DNA from: Clostridium puniceum
GTDB taxonomy: Bacteria > Bacillota > Clostridia > Clostridiales > Clostridiaceae
Reading direction: 5' to 3'
DNA length: 64,000 nucleotides
Assembly: GCF_002006345.1 (NCBI RefSeq)
Contig: NZ_LZZM01000190.1
Span: 62,001 to 126,000, forward strand
Positions within the stretch are counted from its first letter, which is position 1; every line of letters begins with the position of its first letter. Positions 46,197 through 56,015 of this stretch are shown here, one piece after another. The notes under the pieces were generated by a model. It was given only the letters and a program-made list of their open reading frames with translations. It searched no databases and had not been told where the DNA came from. A program made the translations under genes and the position numbers.

Positions 46197-47264
46197 TTAA
46201 AGCAAAGTTATCTTAAAGTTTTTTTCAACTGCATTTATTATGCTTAAGGCAAAATCATATTGAAGGTTTGCTTTAGAAGTAGCTTTTAAAAGCAATGATA
46301 AAAAAGCAGATTTATTGCATTTGTGAATATTCTTATAGTAATCTTTTGAGATTTTCCAGTACTTTTGTGGGAAACAAATATATGAAACTAAATATCTTAA
46401 ATCACATTCTGTTAAAGGAGATATTTCATCATAAGTTTTTAATAAAGATAAAGCTAAATCAATATTCCATTTAGTATTTTCACGCTTAAGCAATCTACGC
46501 ATAAAATATCCTAAATCTTTTGCTGAGTAATCTATTTTACATTTATCAAAATCTATTAGCCAAGGATCTAAATCATTTGGAAATATTAAATTTTTATTTA
46601 CGAAATCCCCATGGCATAAGGATTTGCTCAAATTATTGTTGTTAATTTTATTAGATATATCTAAAGATATTTTTGCAAGATTTAAATTGATATCAAAGGT
46701 TGAAATAAAATGCCTTGAAAAGGTATCTTTATATTTAAAAGCTTCATTTGATGATTGAAGCAAATTTTCAAAATGTTTTAAAGTTAATATGTAATAATCA
46801 TCAAAGCCTTCTTTTATAGAACTTCCTAAAATAGGTTTAAAGCTGTGAGATACTGAATGTATAGTAGAAAGTTTTTTTACAGACAGCATAACATGATTAA
46901 TATTATCAAAACTACACTTTTCTCCATTAATCCAAGGTGTTAGTATAAAAAGCATATCTTCATAAGATACAAATCTATTATTATCAATAGTTGGTAAAAG
47001 TTTAGGTGCCCTAATATTATTTCTATATAGCCATTCAATAGCTGAATATACAAATAATAAATCGTTTATAGAATAATAAACTTTTTTTAAACAATAACTT
47101 TTTTCTTTAAAATCTATTTTGTATACAGCTCTTTGTTTATTAGTATCTTTAAATTTTATTAATGAAACTTTAGCATTTTGCAGATTATAATATGGCAAAA
47201 CGTTTAGTTTTATAATTTCAGGGGAAAGATTACATTCGCGTAAAGGTAAAACTTCAATGCTCAT
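46197..47264 (-). CDS. CotS-family spore coat protein (kinase-like fold)
   Basis: 355 residues of the CotS/YtaA/YutH family, which resembles aminoglycoside/choline kinases and is found in spore coats. Kinase-like motifs are LCHGDFVNKNLIF (catalytic loop) and LIDFDKCKIDYSAKDLG (metal Asp). An N-terminal lobe contains RAVYKIDFKEKSYCLKKV (ATP Lys position). Whether it phosphorylates anything is not known. ATG 47264 has GGAG seven bases upstream; an in-frame GTG two codons earlier overlaps that site. Convergent with the Eis-like gene. The gap to dgt (47265-47529) shows no gene. Confidence 0.83.
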   Translation of the reverse strand: MSIEVLPLRECNLSPEIIKLNVLPYYNLQNAKVSLIKFKDTNKQRAVYKIDFKEKSYCLKKVYYSINDLLFVYSAIEWLYRNNIRAPKLLPTIDNNRFVSYEDMLFILTPWINGEKCSFDNINHVMLSVKKLSTIHSVSHSFKPILGSSIKEGFDDYYILTLKHFENLLQSSNEAFKYKDTFSRHFISTFDINLNLAKISLDISNKINNNNLSKSLCHGDFVNKNLIFPNDLDPWLIDFDKCKIDYSAKDLGYFMRRLLKRENTKWNIDLALSLLKTYDEISPLTECDLRYLVSYICFPQKYWKISKDYYKNIHKCNKSAFLSLLLKATSKANLQYDFALSIINAVEKNFKITLL

Positions 47265-47529
47265 AAACACACTCCTTTATTTAAACGATTATTTCATCAC
47301 AGGATAAAATTAATTTTAGATACAAAACCTGAAGAGAAAAAATCTTTATTTATTAAATAATATTAAAATAATTTTAGTAATATACTTAAAGACTAAAGAC
47401 TTGCATAAAAAATATAAAATTTTATATATAAAGGATATTATTTTTTGATAATTTGCAAATAATAAAGATAGCTAATAAATAGAGGAATATGATGATAAAT
47501 ATAGAATAGATAGAAAGAGGTGATAATAT

Positions 47530-48555
47530 ATGAATGTGAGAGAAAAAATTCAAGATTTTGAAAGCTTGACATTAATAAAAGAAGCAGCTTTTTCTAAAAA
47601 ATCTATTGGAAGGAAAGTTGTAGAAGAAGAGGATGATATTAGAACCTGCTATATGCTTGATAGAGATAGAATTATTCAAAGCAAATCATTTAGGCGCCTT
47701 AAACATAAAACACAGGTATATATAAAAACTTTTGGCGATCATTATAGAACTAGATTGACTCATACTTTAGAAGTATCTCAAGTTGCTAGAAATATTGGGA
47801 TTGGAATTGGATTAAATGAAAATTTAATTGAGGCAATTGCACTTGGTCATGACTTAGGGCATGTTGCTTTTGCACATAATGGAGAAGAAGTATTAAATGA
47901 ATATTTAAATGGTGGATTTCGTCATAATGAGCAAAGCGTAAGAGTAGTTACAAAACTTGAAAATAACGGTGAAGGTCTTAATTTAACCGAAGAGGTAATT
48001 AATGGAATATTAAATCATAGTGGACTTGGAACTACAGAGGATATAATTACCTTAGAGGGAATTGTAGTTAAGTTTAGTGATAAAATGGCTTATTTAAATC
48101 ACGATATAGATGATTCTATAAGAGCAGGATTACTAAGTAAAGAAGAAATTCCAATAGAGATTGTTAAGATGCTTGGAGATAATTCCACCCAAAGATTAGA
48201 TATTTTAATAAAAGATTTCGTGAAGACTTCAACTAATAATATTAATAATGGCATAAGAGAAATTGGATTAAGTAAAGAAATTGATTGTGCAATGAGAGAA
48301 CTTAGAGAATTTATGTTTAAAAATATATATTTGGGAGATACATTAAAGGCTGAGAGAAATAAAGCAAAGTTCATATTAGAACAATTAATAAAGTATTTTG
48401 AGGAAAATCCAGAGCAAATGCCAGAATTTTATTTAGGAATAGCCAAAGAGGAAAACTTAAAAAGAGGTGTGGCTGATTTCATTGCTGGAATGAGTGATGA
48501 TTATTGCTTATTGTTATTTAATAAGATATTTGTGCCTAAAGTAGTAATAGATTAA
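47530..48555 (+). CDS. dgt: dGTP triphosphohydrolase-like HD protein
   Basis: A 341-residue HD-domain protein of the Dgt family, which splits dNTPs into nucleoside and triphosphate. Key segments are FRRLKHKTQVYI, HYRTRLTHTLEVSQVARNI (metal His), LGHDLGHVAFAHNGE (HD pair) and ITLEGIVVKFSDKMAYLNHD (last Asp). Length matches the short dGTPase-like type common in Firmicutes. AGAGGTGAT lies upstream. It precedes dnaG-rpoD, as in other clostridia. Confidence 0.9.
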   Translation: MNVREKIQDFESLTLIKEAAFSKKSIGRKVVEEEDDIRTCYMLDRDRIIQSKSFRRLKHKTQVYIKTFGDHYRTRLTHTLEVSQVARNIGIGIGLNENLIEAIALGHDLGHVAFAHNGEEVLNEYLNGGFRHNEQSVRVVTKLENNGEGLNLTEEVINGILNHSGLGTTEDIITLEGIVVKFSDKMAYLNHDIDDSIRAGLLSKEEIPIEIVKMLGDNSTQRLDILIKDFVKTSTNNINNGIREIGLSKEIDCAMRELREFMFKNIYLGDTLKAERNKAKFILEQLIKYFEENPEQMPEFYLGIAKEENLKRGVADFIAGMSDDYCLLLFNKIFVPKVVID

Positions 48556-48782
48556 TTAGTTGGTAAAATCATTAAGAATTAGCAAGAGAAAATTAAAATA
48601 AAAAAGAGGATTTCAAAATAAAATAAAGAATTATTAATAATAGTGCAATTCAACTAAATATTATTTCGAGAAAATTAAAATAAAAACTATTTTAAATTTA
48701 TTAAAAATTTAGAAGGAAAATTCATTAATATGTCGAATATTATATAATTGTTGAAAAAAAGCAGTAGGGAGGAGATGTCTCC

Positions 48783-50567
48783 TTGCAGATACCAGAAGAA
48801 GTAATAGAGAAAATAAAAGAACAAAATGACATTGTTGATATTATTTCAGAAAATGTAAGGTTAAAAAAATCAGGAAAAAATTATATGGGATTATGTCCAT
48901 TTCATAATGATAAATCTCCATCATTTAGCGTTTCTAGTGAAAAGCAAATATATAAATGTTTTTCGTGCGGAGAAGCAGGTAATGTACTTACATTTATTAT
49001 GAAATATAAGAAATTTACGTTTTTAGAGGCTGCAAAGTATTTAGCTGATAAAGCTAGTATTCCATTACAGATTGAAGGTCAGGATAATAGTAGAGTTTCA
49101 AAGAAAAAAGAGCTTCTATACAAGATAAATGTAGATGCAGCCAGATATTATTTTGCTAATTTACAAAGTTTTAAAACAGCAAAGGGATATTTTTTAAAAC
49201 GTGGAATGCGAGAAGATACTATAAAGAGATTTGGTCTAGGATACGCTCATGATAGCTGGAAAGGAATAATAAATTTCTTAAGAACAAAGGGATATAAAGA
49301 CGATTTATTATTAGAAGCTGGATTAATTTCTAAAAATGAAAAAACTGGAAATATATATGACAGATTTAGAAATAGAGTTATGTTTCCGGTATTTGACGTT
49401 AAAGGAAAAGTTATTGGCTTTGGAGGCAGGGTTTTAGATGATTCAAAACCAAAATATTTAAATTCACCTGAAACAATGATTTTTCAAAAAGGAATTAATC
49501 TTTACGGATTAAATTTTGCAGTTAAGAATGGATTAGAAGAAGACTATGTTATTATAGTTGAAGGTTATATGGATTTAATAGCACTTCATCAATATGGAAT
49601 AACTAATGCTGTAGCATCTCTTGGAACTGCACTTACTGTAAATCAAGCAAGGCTTCTCAAAAGATATGTAAGTAAAGTGATGATTTCTTATGATGCAGAT
49701 TTGGCAGGTCAAACTGCTACTCTTCGAGGACTTGAAATTTTAAGAAATGCTGGATTTGACGTAAAAGTATTAACGGTACCAGAAGGTAAAGATCCAGATG
49801 AATTTGTAAGAAATAATGGAAAAGAAGCATTTTTAAGGTTAACAAAAGAAGCATTACCACTGATTGAATACAAAATTAAAAAAGTAGCAGATGGAATAAA
49901 TCTTAAAGATGGAAATGACTTGGTCAAATATGGAGAAAAATTTGCAGATATTTTGGTAGATTTGAATCCAGTGGAAAAAGATGTTTATATAAAAAAAATA
50001 TCAGAAGAAACATCTATTAAAGAACAGGCATTATACGATTTGTTGTCACAAGAAATGGCAAAAAAACAAAAAGAAGATAATTTTATGAATAAAAAGGAAT
50101 ATACTGGAACAAAATTATATGTAGAACCAGGATATTTAAAAGCTGAAAGAGCTTTACTTAAATTGATGCTTAAGGATGAATTTCATGAGGAACTTAAAAG
50201 TGTTATAAATTTAGGTGATTTCATAATAGAGCCACATAATAAAATTTATTCATTAATATTGCAAGGAAAAAAAGCAGATACTAATAATATAATATCTTAT
50301 GTAGAAAACAGATGCAATGATATAGAAAGTTCTAAGGAATTAATTAAAATTAAAGAACATGAAGTTTTAGCTGTTACTGACAAAGATAGATTGATTAAAG
50401 ATTATATAAAGGAAATTAGAAGCTTTAAGCTTAAATTAGAAATTGAAGATTTAAGAAAAATGCAAAATAGATTTGAACAAAAAGGGGAAATTGAAGAATC
50501 TATAAGAATTGCAATGGAGCTTACTAAATTATCAGATATGTTGAAAAAGGTTGAGAGAGAGGTTTAA
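48783..50567 (+). CDS. dnaG: DNA primase DnaG
   Basis: 594 residues, TTG start with GGGAGGAG upstream. The N-terminal zinc-ribbon domain has the CHC2 ligands ([11 protein letters not shown] and CFSCGEAGN). The RNA polymerase/Toprim core (~120-340) contains [30 protein letters not shown] and [11 protein letters not shown]. The C-terminal DnaB-interacting domain follows. It makes the RNA primers at replication forks. The ribosome binding site is partly inside a small hairpin (see findings). Its end is 28 bases before the rpoD start, in the macromolecular-synthesis operon arrangement. Confidence 0.98.
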   Translation: MQIPEEVIEKIKEQNDIVDIISENVRLKKSGKNYMGLCPFHNDKSPSFSVSSEKQIYKCFSCGEAGNVLTFIMKYKKFTFLEAAKYLADKASIPLQIEGQDNSRVSKKKELLYKINVDAARYYFANLQSFKTAKGYFLKRGMREDTIKRFGLGYAHDSWKGIINFLRTKGYKDDLLLEAGLISKNEKTGNIYDRFRNRVMFPVFDVKGKVIGFGGRVLDDSKPKYLNSPETMIFQKGINLYGLNFAVKNGLEEDYVIIVEGYMDLIALHQYGITNAVASLGTALTVNQARLLKRYVSKVMISYDADLAGQTATLRGLEILRNAGFDVKVLTVPEGKDPDEFVRNNGKEAFLRLTKEALPLIEYKIKKVADGINLKDGNDLVKYGEKFADILVDLNPVEKDVYIKKISEETSIKEQALYDLLSQEMAKKQKEDNFMNKKEYTGTKLYVEPGYLKAERALLKLMLKDEFHEELKSVINLGDFIIEPHNKIYSLILQGKKADTNNIISYVENRCNDIESSKELIKIKEHEVLAVTDKDRLIKDYIKEIRSFKLKLEIEDLRKMQNRFEQKGEIEESIRIAMELTKLSDMLKKVEREV

Positions 50568-50595
50568 GGTTATGACGGAAGGAGGCAATAATAAT

Positions 50596-51705
50596 ATGGA
50601 ACAAAAAGCGAATGGAAAATCAGTAAAGCCAAAGGACGATAAAAAAGATAAGAACAGTAAGATGATGGCGGTTAAGGAGTTAATAGATAAAGGTAAAAAG
50701 AATGGTTCGTTAACATATAAGGAAATTATGGAGGCAATAGATCATATTGATTTAAGCCCAGAGCAAATAGAAAAGATATATGAAGTTTTTGAAATGACGG
50801 GTGTTGAAATTATAGGTGAAGTCAGTGAAAGTGAAACTGAACAAGAAGAAATAGATTTATCAGTACCTGAAGGAATCGCTATTGATGACCCTGTTAGAAT
50901 GTATTTAAAAGAAATTGGGAAAGTACCACTATTGTCTTCTGAACAAGAAATAACTTATGCGAAAGAAATAGAAGAAGGAAATCAAAAAGCTAAGAAGAAA
51001 TTAGCTGAAGCAAATTTAAGGTTAGTTGTAAGTATAGCTAAAAGATATGTTGGAAGAGGTATGTTATTCTTAGATTTGATTCAAGAGGGAAATTTAGGTC
51101 TTATTAAAGCTGTTGAAAAATTTGATTACAGAAAAGGATATAAATTTTCAACTTATGCGACTTGGTGGATTAGGCAAGCAATAACAAGAGCTATTGCAGA
51201 TCAAGCTAGGACAATTAGAATACCAGTTCATATGGTAGAAACCATAAATAAACTTATAAGAGTACAAAGACAATTATTACAAGAATTAGGTAGAGATCCA
51301 TTCCCAGAAGAAATTTCAAAGGTTATGGAATTACCAGTAGATAAGGTTCGTGAAATTCAAAAAATTGCACAAGAACCAGTTTCACTAGAAACACCAATAG
51401 GTGAAGAAGAAGACTCTCATTTAGGAGACTTCATTCCAGATGATGAAGCACCAGCTCCAGCAGAAGCAGCTGCATTTACAATGCTTAAGGAACAATTGAT
51501 TAGTGTATTAGATACATTAACGCCTAGAGAAGAAAAAGTATTAAGATTAAGATTTGGACTTGATGATGGAAGAGCTAGAACGCTTGAAGAAGTAGGAAAA
51601 GAATTCAATGTTACAAGAGAAAGAATTAGACAAATTGAAGCGAAAGCTTTAAGAAAGTTAAGACACCCATCAAGAAGTAAAAAATTAAAAGATTATTTAG
51701 ATTAA
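50596..51705 (+). CDS. rpoD: RNA polymerase primary sigma factor SigA/RpoD
   Basis: 369 residues from ATG 50596, preceded by GGAAGGAGG. Region 1.1 is at the N-terminus. Region 1.2 includes [12 protein letters not shown]; region 2 has [20 protein letters not shown] and ATWWIRQAI, which recognise the -10 and melt DNA. Region 3 holds IPVHMVE. Region 4 includes [17 protein letters not shown] and [20 protein letters not shown], the -35 HTH. The longer frame from TTG 50551 overlaps dnaG and is unlikely. Terminator directly after. Confidence 0.98.
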   Translation: MEQKANGKSVKPKDDKKDKNSKMMAVKELIDKGKKNGSLTYKEIMEAIDHIDLSPEQIEKIYEVFEMTGVEIIGEVSESETEQEEIDLSVPEGIAIDDPVRMYLKEIGKVPLLSSEQEITYAKEIEEGNQKAKKKLAEANLRLVVSIAKRYVGRGMLFLDLIQEGNLGLIKAVEKFDYRKGYKFSTYATWWIRQAITRAIADQARTIRIPVHMVETINKLIRVQRQLLQELGRDPFPEEISKVMELPVDKVREIQKIAQEPVSLETPIGEEEDSHLGDFIPDDEAPAPAEAAAFTMLKEQLISVLDTLTPREEKVLRLRFGLDDGRARTLEEVGKEFNVTRERIRQIEAKALRKLRHPSRSKKLKDYLD

Positions 51706-51710
51706 GAGTT

Positions 51711-51737
51711 AAGCACCTATATTTAGGTGCTTTCTTT
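51711..51737 (+). terminator. Terminator after rpoD
   Basis: AAGCACCTA and TAGGTGCTT form a perfect 9-bp stem with a 4-base loop, followed by TCTTTT, six bases past the stop codon. Confidence 0.92.
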
Positions 51738-52038
51738 TAAGTAAGACTCAAAATCTACGATTTTGTTAGTCAAACTTACTCTGTGAGTAAGTGAGATTTT
51801 AAAAGGAAAGGACTAAAAGGAGAATAGGAATTTTGCATTTCGTTATTTGAACTTTCCTTCGAGCATTTTATATTTGAAAACAAGAACTTTCTCTGTTGAA
51901 ATCTTTGATTTAGAACTTTTACATAATGAATTTATTGAGAAGTATGAACTTCCCATATAGAAATTTATGATTTAGTTAATTGAACTTACTTAAGACGCAA
52001 TTGTGAGTAAAGTTAGTAATTTAGAAAAGAGGTCAAGA
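51738..52038. repeat. Intergenic region with degenerate repeats and a perfect hairpin
   Basis: No gene. ACTTACTC-TGT-GAGTAAGT (51774-51792) is a perfect 8-bp hairpin; ACTTACT recurs at 51985 followed by a GTGAGTAA at 52003. Between them are loosely repeated blocks (GAACTTTCCTTC, GAACTTTCTCTG, GAACTTTTAC, GAACTTCCCA, GAACTTACT), each ~40-50 bases apart and preceded by a variant of ATTTTTGATTTA. It looks like a small repetitive non-coding element. Confidence 0.5.
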
Positions 52039-52731
52039 ATGGAATTAAGTAAAAGATTAAATTGGATAATAGAAAAACTTGATAAAGCTGAAGTTATAAT
52101 GGATGTTGGAACAGATCATGGTTACATACCAATTTATTTAGTTAAAAATAATATTGCTGAAAAAGTTATTGCTTCAGATATAAATAAAGAACCTTTGAAG
52201 AAAGCAAAAATAAATGCATCATTAGATGGGTTTTTAGATAAAATAGATTTAAGATTAGGAGGCGGATTAGCTCCTTTAAAAAATAAAGAAGCTAATGCAG
52301 TAATAATTGCTGGAATGGGTGGTAATTTAATTAGAGATATATTAGAAAATGATTTATACAAAGTTAAAAATTTAAATTACTTGATACTTCAACCAGCTCA
52401 AAATCCAGAAGTTTTAAGAAAATACCTATATACTAATGATTATGAGATTTTAGATGAAGATATCTGCTTAGACGAAGGTAAATATTATGAGATATTTAAA
52501 GTAAAATATAAGGCAGGAGATTATATAGCATTAGAAGATATATTTTATGAAATAAGTCCAACAATTTTAAATAAAAAATCTCTTTTATTTAAAGCGTATA
52601 TAGAAAATAAGATAGAAAAGAATGAAAAAGTTATGGAATTTATTATAGATAATACTAAACATGCAATAGAACGCAAAAATGAATTAAAAGAAAAAAATCA
52701 AAAATTACATAAATTATTGAAAAATTTTTAG
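52039..52731 (+). CDS. trmK: tRNA (adenine22-N1)-methyltransferase TrmK
   Basis: 230 residues. A SAM-dependent class I methyltransferase making m1A22 in tRNAs. It begins MELSKRLNWIIEKLDKAEV; the SAM loop is MDVGTDHGYIPIYLV. NAVIIAGMGGNLIRDILEND and LILQPAQNPEVLRKYL are TrmK signatures, and the C-terminus is a coiled coil. ATG 52039 has AAGAGGT upstream; the GTG at 52003 is in the preceding repeat and is a poor candidate. The stop is 12 bases before nif3. Confidence 0.94.
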   Translation: MELSKRLNWIIEKLDKAEVIMDVGTDHGYIPIYLVKNNIAEKVIASDINKEPLKKAKINASLDGFLDKIDLRLGGGLAPLKNKEANAVIIAGMGGNLIRDILENDLYKVKNLNYLILQPAQNPEVLRKYLYTNDYEILDEDICLDEGKYYEIFKVKYKAGDYIALEDIFYEISPTILNKKSLLFKAYIENKIEKNEKVMEFIIDNTKHAIERKNELKEKNQKLHKLLKNF

Positions 52732-52743
52732 GTGGTGAAGAAA

Positions 52744-53535
52744 ATGGCTAAAGTAATGGAAATATCAAGGAAAATTGAAGAGTTTGCTCCCAAATTTTTG
52801 AAAGAAGATTATGATAATGTTGGGTTAATGGTTGGAGATGGACAAAAAGAAGTAAAGAAAGTTTTATTATCTTTAGATTGTACAAATGAAGTAATTAAAG
52901 AGGCTGTTAAACTTAATTGTGATTTAATTATTAATCATCATCCATTATTATTTAAAAGACCTAGCAGTATAGTTAAGGGAGATCTCATTGGAGATAAAAT
53001 CATTACTTTAATTAAAGAAGATATAGCTCTTTATTCATGTCATACTAATTTGGATAGTGCTAAAAATGGTATTAATGAGACAATAGTGAATATGCTTGGT
53101 TTCAATTCAAGTAAAATAATTGAAACTAATGAATCTGGAAACTATAAAGATGGTGGAATCGGAAGAATAGTAAAGTTAGAAAAAGAAATGTTATTTTTAG
53201 ATATGGTAAACCTTGTGAAAGAAAAATTAAACATAAAAAATATGAGAATTGTTAGAGGGAATGAAAAAATAAAAGTGCTAGCAATAATAAATGGCAGTGG
53301 TCAAGATTTCTTTTATAAAGCAAAAAGTCTTGGAGCAGATTGTATAATAACAGGGGATACAACTTATCATTTTGCATCAGATTTTAAAGAAATGGGTGTA
53401 AGCATCATAGATGCAGGGCATTTTTCAACGGAATATATTGTGTTCTTAAAAACTTTAGAATTTTTAAAAGAGAAGTTTAAGGAGGTAGAATTTATAGCAT
53501 CAAAGAAGAGTGAAGATCCTTATGAATTTGTTTAA
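52744..53535 (+). CDS. Nif3-like dinuclear metal centre protein
   Basis: A 263-residue protein of the Nif3/YqfO family (toroid-forming, dimetal site; GTP cyclohydrolase I type 2-like), function uncertain. Metal ligands are visible in INHHPLLFKRP (His-His), SCHTNLDSAKNG, DTTYHFASDFKEMG and DAGHFSTE. ATG 52744 has AGGTGGTG upstream. It follows trmK as in most Firmicutes. This member lacks the inserted PII-like domain of the longer YqfO type. The 200-base gap after it shows nothing. Confidence 0.92.
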   Translation: MAKVMEISRKIEEFAPKFLKEDYDNVGLMVGDGQKEVKKVLLSLDCTNEVIKEAVKLNCDLIINHHPLLFKRPSSIVKGDLIGDKIITLIKEDIALYSCHTNLDSAKNGINETIVNMLGFNSSKIIETNESGNYKDGGIGRIVKLEKEMLFLDMVNLVKEKLNIKNMRIVRGNEKIKVLAIINGSGQDFFYKAKSLGADCIITGDTTYHFASDFKEMGVSIIDAGHFSTEYIVFLKTLEFLKEKFKEVEFIASKKSEDPYEFV

Positions 53536-53733
53536 GCATCAAAAAGAGAAGAAATATTTAATTAAGTACTTCTATAGATGGTTAGGTAAAGAATTTAAAA
53601 TTACTATTTGGATTTAGTGCTATAATTACTTAAATATAAAATCATTATTCTAACCCATATATTAAGCGTTAAGTAAATAAAATATAAGAGAGATGCATAT
53701 ACTTATACAGTAATAATATTTTGAGAGTAAGTT

Positions 53734-54033
53734 ATGAGCAGAGATGATGATTTTACTAATGAGGCTGGAGACGATTTAAAAAAAGATTTTAAAAACATAT
53801 TTAAACATGGTAGAAGAGCATTCAAAGGCTTTTTTAGAGGTAGAAATTCCAAATGCTTTGGAAGACCCAATGGATGTACTCCATTTGGCTTTGGCAGATC
53901 AACACTTTTAGCTTTGTTTTATCCTAAATTAATTGTTGCTGGAATAATTATTTTGACTTTATTATTTTGCGGAGTAAGTTTATATGGAGTAATAATAGTA
54001 CTTTTATTAGCAATAATATTTATTTTGATATAA
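53734..54033 (+). CDS. Small membrane protein of unknown function
   Basis: 99 residues. The N-terminal half is charged and basic (KKDFKNIFKHGRRAFKGFFR), then Cys-containing CFGRPNGC. The C-terminal half holds two hydrophobic segments (~62-78 and ~82-99) that end the chain. GAGAG lies upstream of ATG. No family is recognised. It lies alone between nif3 and rnpB. Confidence 0.6.
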   Translation: MSRDDDFTNEAGDDLKKDFKNIFKHGRRAFKGFFRGRNSKCFGRPNGCTPFGFGRSTLLALFYPKLIVAGIIILTLLFCGVSLYGVIIVLLLAIIFILI

Positions 54034-54125
54034 GTACTATATATTATAATTAATAAGGGATAGTTGAACTTTAATTATTAAATTATCAGTAATAGGTGAA
54101 AGTTTAATGGTTAAATTATTGAAAG

Positions 54126-54175
54126 TTAATATAAATTCTATTAAGCTCCAGCAAATTTAATAGAATTTATATTAA
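54126..54175. repeat. Perfect 19-bp inverted repeat upstream of rnpB
   Basis: TTAATATAAATTCTATTAA (54126-54144) and its exact reverse complement (54157-54175) flank the 12-base loop GCTCCAGCAAAT. No T run follows, so it is an imperfect terminator; it could end the preceding small gene or be a protein site. Confidence 0.7.
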
Positions 54176-54324
54176 TAAAATTGACATGAAATATATATAA
54201 TTGAAAAAATGTTACTTTAGAATATAAGTTAAAAATCTACAATTGAGGATTTAAATTTATGTTATAGTATTAATTTAATTAAAGATTTATTTGTATATTT
54301 AAAAAAAGTATGTTAAGATATATC

Positions 54325-54673
54325 TTGCGAGTAAGACATGCAATCGCTGCTAGACTTAGATCTAGGAGAGGAAAGTCCGAGCTCCATAGGGCAGGGTGCT
54401 GGATAACGTCCAGTCAAGGCGACTTGAAGGAAAGTGCAACAGAGATATACCGCCTAAGTTTACTTAGGTAAGGGTGGAAAGGTGATGGTAAGAGCTCACC
54501 AGCGTGATGGAGACTTCACGGCTATGTAAACCCCACTTGGAGCAAGACCGAATAGAGAGGCATTAAGGGGCTGCCCGTCCCGCCTCTGGGTGCGTCGCTT
54601 GAGTCTGCTGGCAACGGTAGACCTAGATAGATGATTGCTTAATACAGAACTCGGCTTACGGCTTGTCTCGCAA
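54325..54673 (+). ncRNA. rnpB: RNase P RNA
   Basis: The catalytic RNA of RNase P, which removes 5' leaders from tRNA precursors. The ends pair as P1 (TTGCGAG at 54325, CTCGCAA at 54667). The universal P4 half GAGGAAAGTCCGAGCTC (54367-54383) and its 3' partner (ACAGAACTCGGCTTAC, ~54643-54658) are present. Other conserved cores are ACAGAGATATACCGCC and AAACCCCACTTGGAGCAAGACCGAATAG. ~349 bases, normal for Firmicutes. Promoter weakly suggested: TTGAGG 54243, TAGTAT 54265. Confidence 0.95.
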
Positions 54674-54711
54674 CTAGGTAAATGAATGGCTAAGCGGTAT
54701 ATAAATATTGC

Positions 54712-54732
54712 TTTGCCCACAATTTGCCCACA
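54712..54732. repeat. Tandem TTTGCCCACA repeats, possible integrase arm sites
   Basis: TTTGCCCACA occurs at 54712-54721 and 54723-54732, one base apart. Their place between the host boundary and the integrase gene is where tyrosine-integrase arm-binding sites usually lie. Confidence 0.5.
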
Positions 54733-54771
54733 TAATAAACAAAGAAGTACTTTTACTTTAATATAAATTTA

Positions 54772-55931
54772 TTATTTTGTTAAATCTAAAATATTTGAAA
54801 TGGTTTCAGTGGCTTCTCTATTTAAATTATCAGTAACGTGCGCATAAATGTCACTGGTAGTTTGCATTAAGGAATGACCTAATCTTTCTTGAAGAACTTT
54901 CATACTTACACCACCTTCTAATAATAAAGTTGCATTAGTATGTCTTAAATCATGCCAGCGTATGTTTTTTTCAATTTTACAATATTTCATTAATCTTTTT
55001 ATACGTTGTAATAAGCTTGAAGGTATTATAAATTTACCATTTTCTTGTACCATTAAAAGGTTAGGATATTTGTTATTAAACTTATTCTTTATATAGAATT
55101 CTCCATATTTTATTTTATTCTTTTTTAAAACTTTTTTATGATTTTCAATTTTGGCACAAAGGGCGCTACTTATTGGAAGTGTTCTATAGGATGAATCAGT
55201 TTTTAATTTATCAGATAAGACATAAGTATTTTCAACTCTTATTAAAGCTTGACGAACTTTTAATATTTGTTTTTCTGTATCAATATGATTATCTAAATCT
55301 AAACCACATAATTCGCCACGTCTTAATCCAGTTTCAGATGTAATATTAAAGCAAGTCTAAATATATAATCTTCATATGAATTAGAATTAACTTTCACATA
55401 GATAAGTTTTAATTCTTCAATAGTAAGTACATTGGCTTTAAATTTTGCACGTTTTGGAGTATCAACGAATTTACAAGGATTATTATTTATTAGCTGTAAT
55501 TTCACTGCTTTATTAAGCGCTGCTCTTAAAATTCCATAATAACTCTGTACAGAGGTTGGAGAAATTAAATTATTTGTATTGACTTTTACTTTCTTCAGAT
55601 CTCTAATAAATTTTTCAATATGAATTACTTTAAGATCGCTAAGCTTAATAGCTCCTATCATAGGGTCTATATATTTATTTATTGTTTGCATATATTTATT
55701 ATAAGTGTTTTCGCTTTTTTCACTTTTTATATAATCCTCCAACCACATAATCATATAATCTTTTAACAGTATATCTGAATCAGAAATATATCCATTATTT
55801 ATTCTATATAAAACTTCATTTAATTTTCTTTCAGCTTCTTCTTTAGAGCCACCTCTTTTCTCAATTAATTTATCATTTTCTCGGTAACGATAATACCATA
55901 CATTACCTCTTTTGCGTATACTTCCACGCAT
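54772..55931 (-). pseudogene. int: Phage tyrosine integrase with one frameshift
   Basis: Starts MRGSIRKRGNVWYYRYREND with AGGAGTG upstream. AP2-like arm-binding N-terminus (1-~55), SAM-like core-binding domain (~65-155), then the catalytic domain. Near 55355 the frame is lost: the first part ends LALILHLKLD-stop, while the next frame gives SETGLRRGELCGLDLDNH and runs on to the end. All catalytic residues remain (Arg in TGLRRGEL, HDLRHTNAT, LGHS, Tyr in SDIYAHV). Unless the shift is a sequencing error or is bypassed, the prophage cannot make full integrase. Confidence 0.88.
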
Positions 55932-56015
55932 AAAAATCACTCCTTTTTATAATGCGAATATTTGTTCTTTTTATATTTATAAAATAAACCAGTATTAAAC
56001 TGGATATTAGCAATT

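Noticed and set aside
54496-54720. Minus-strand open frame across rnpB
   Set aside because: It overlaps the RNase P RNA core; the reading is an accident of the GC-rich RNA gene.
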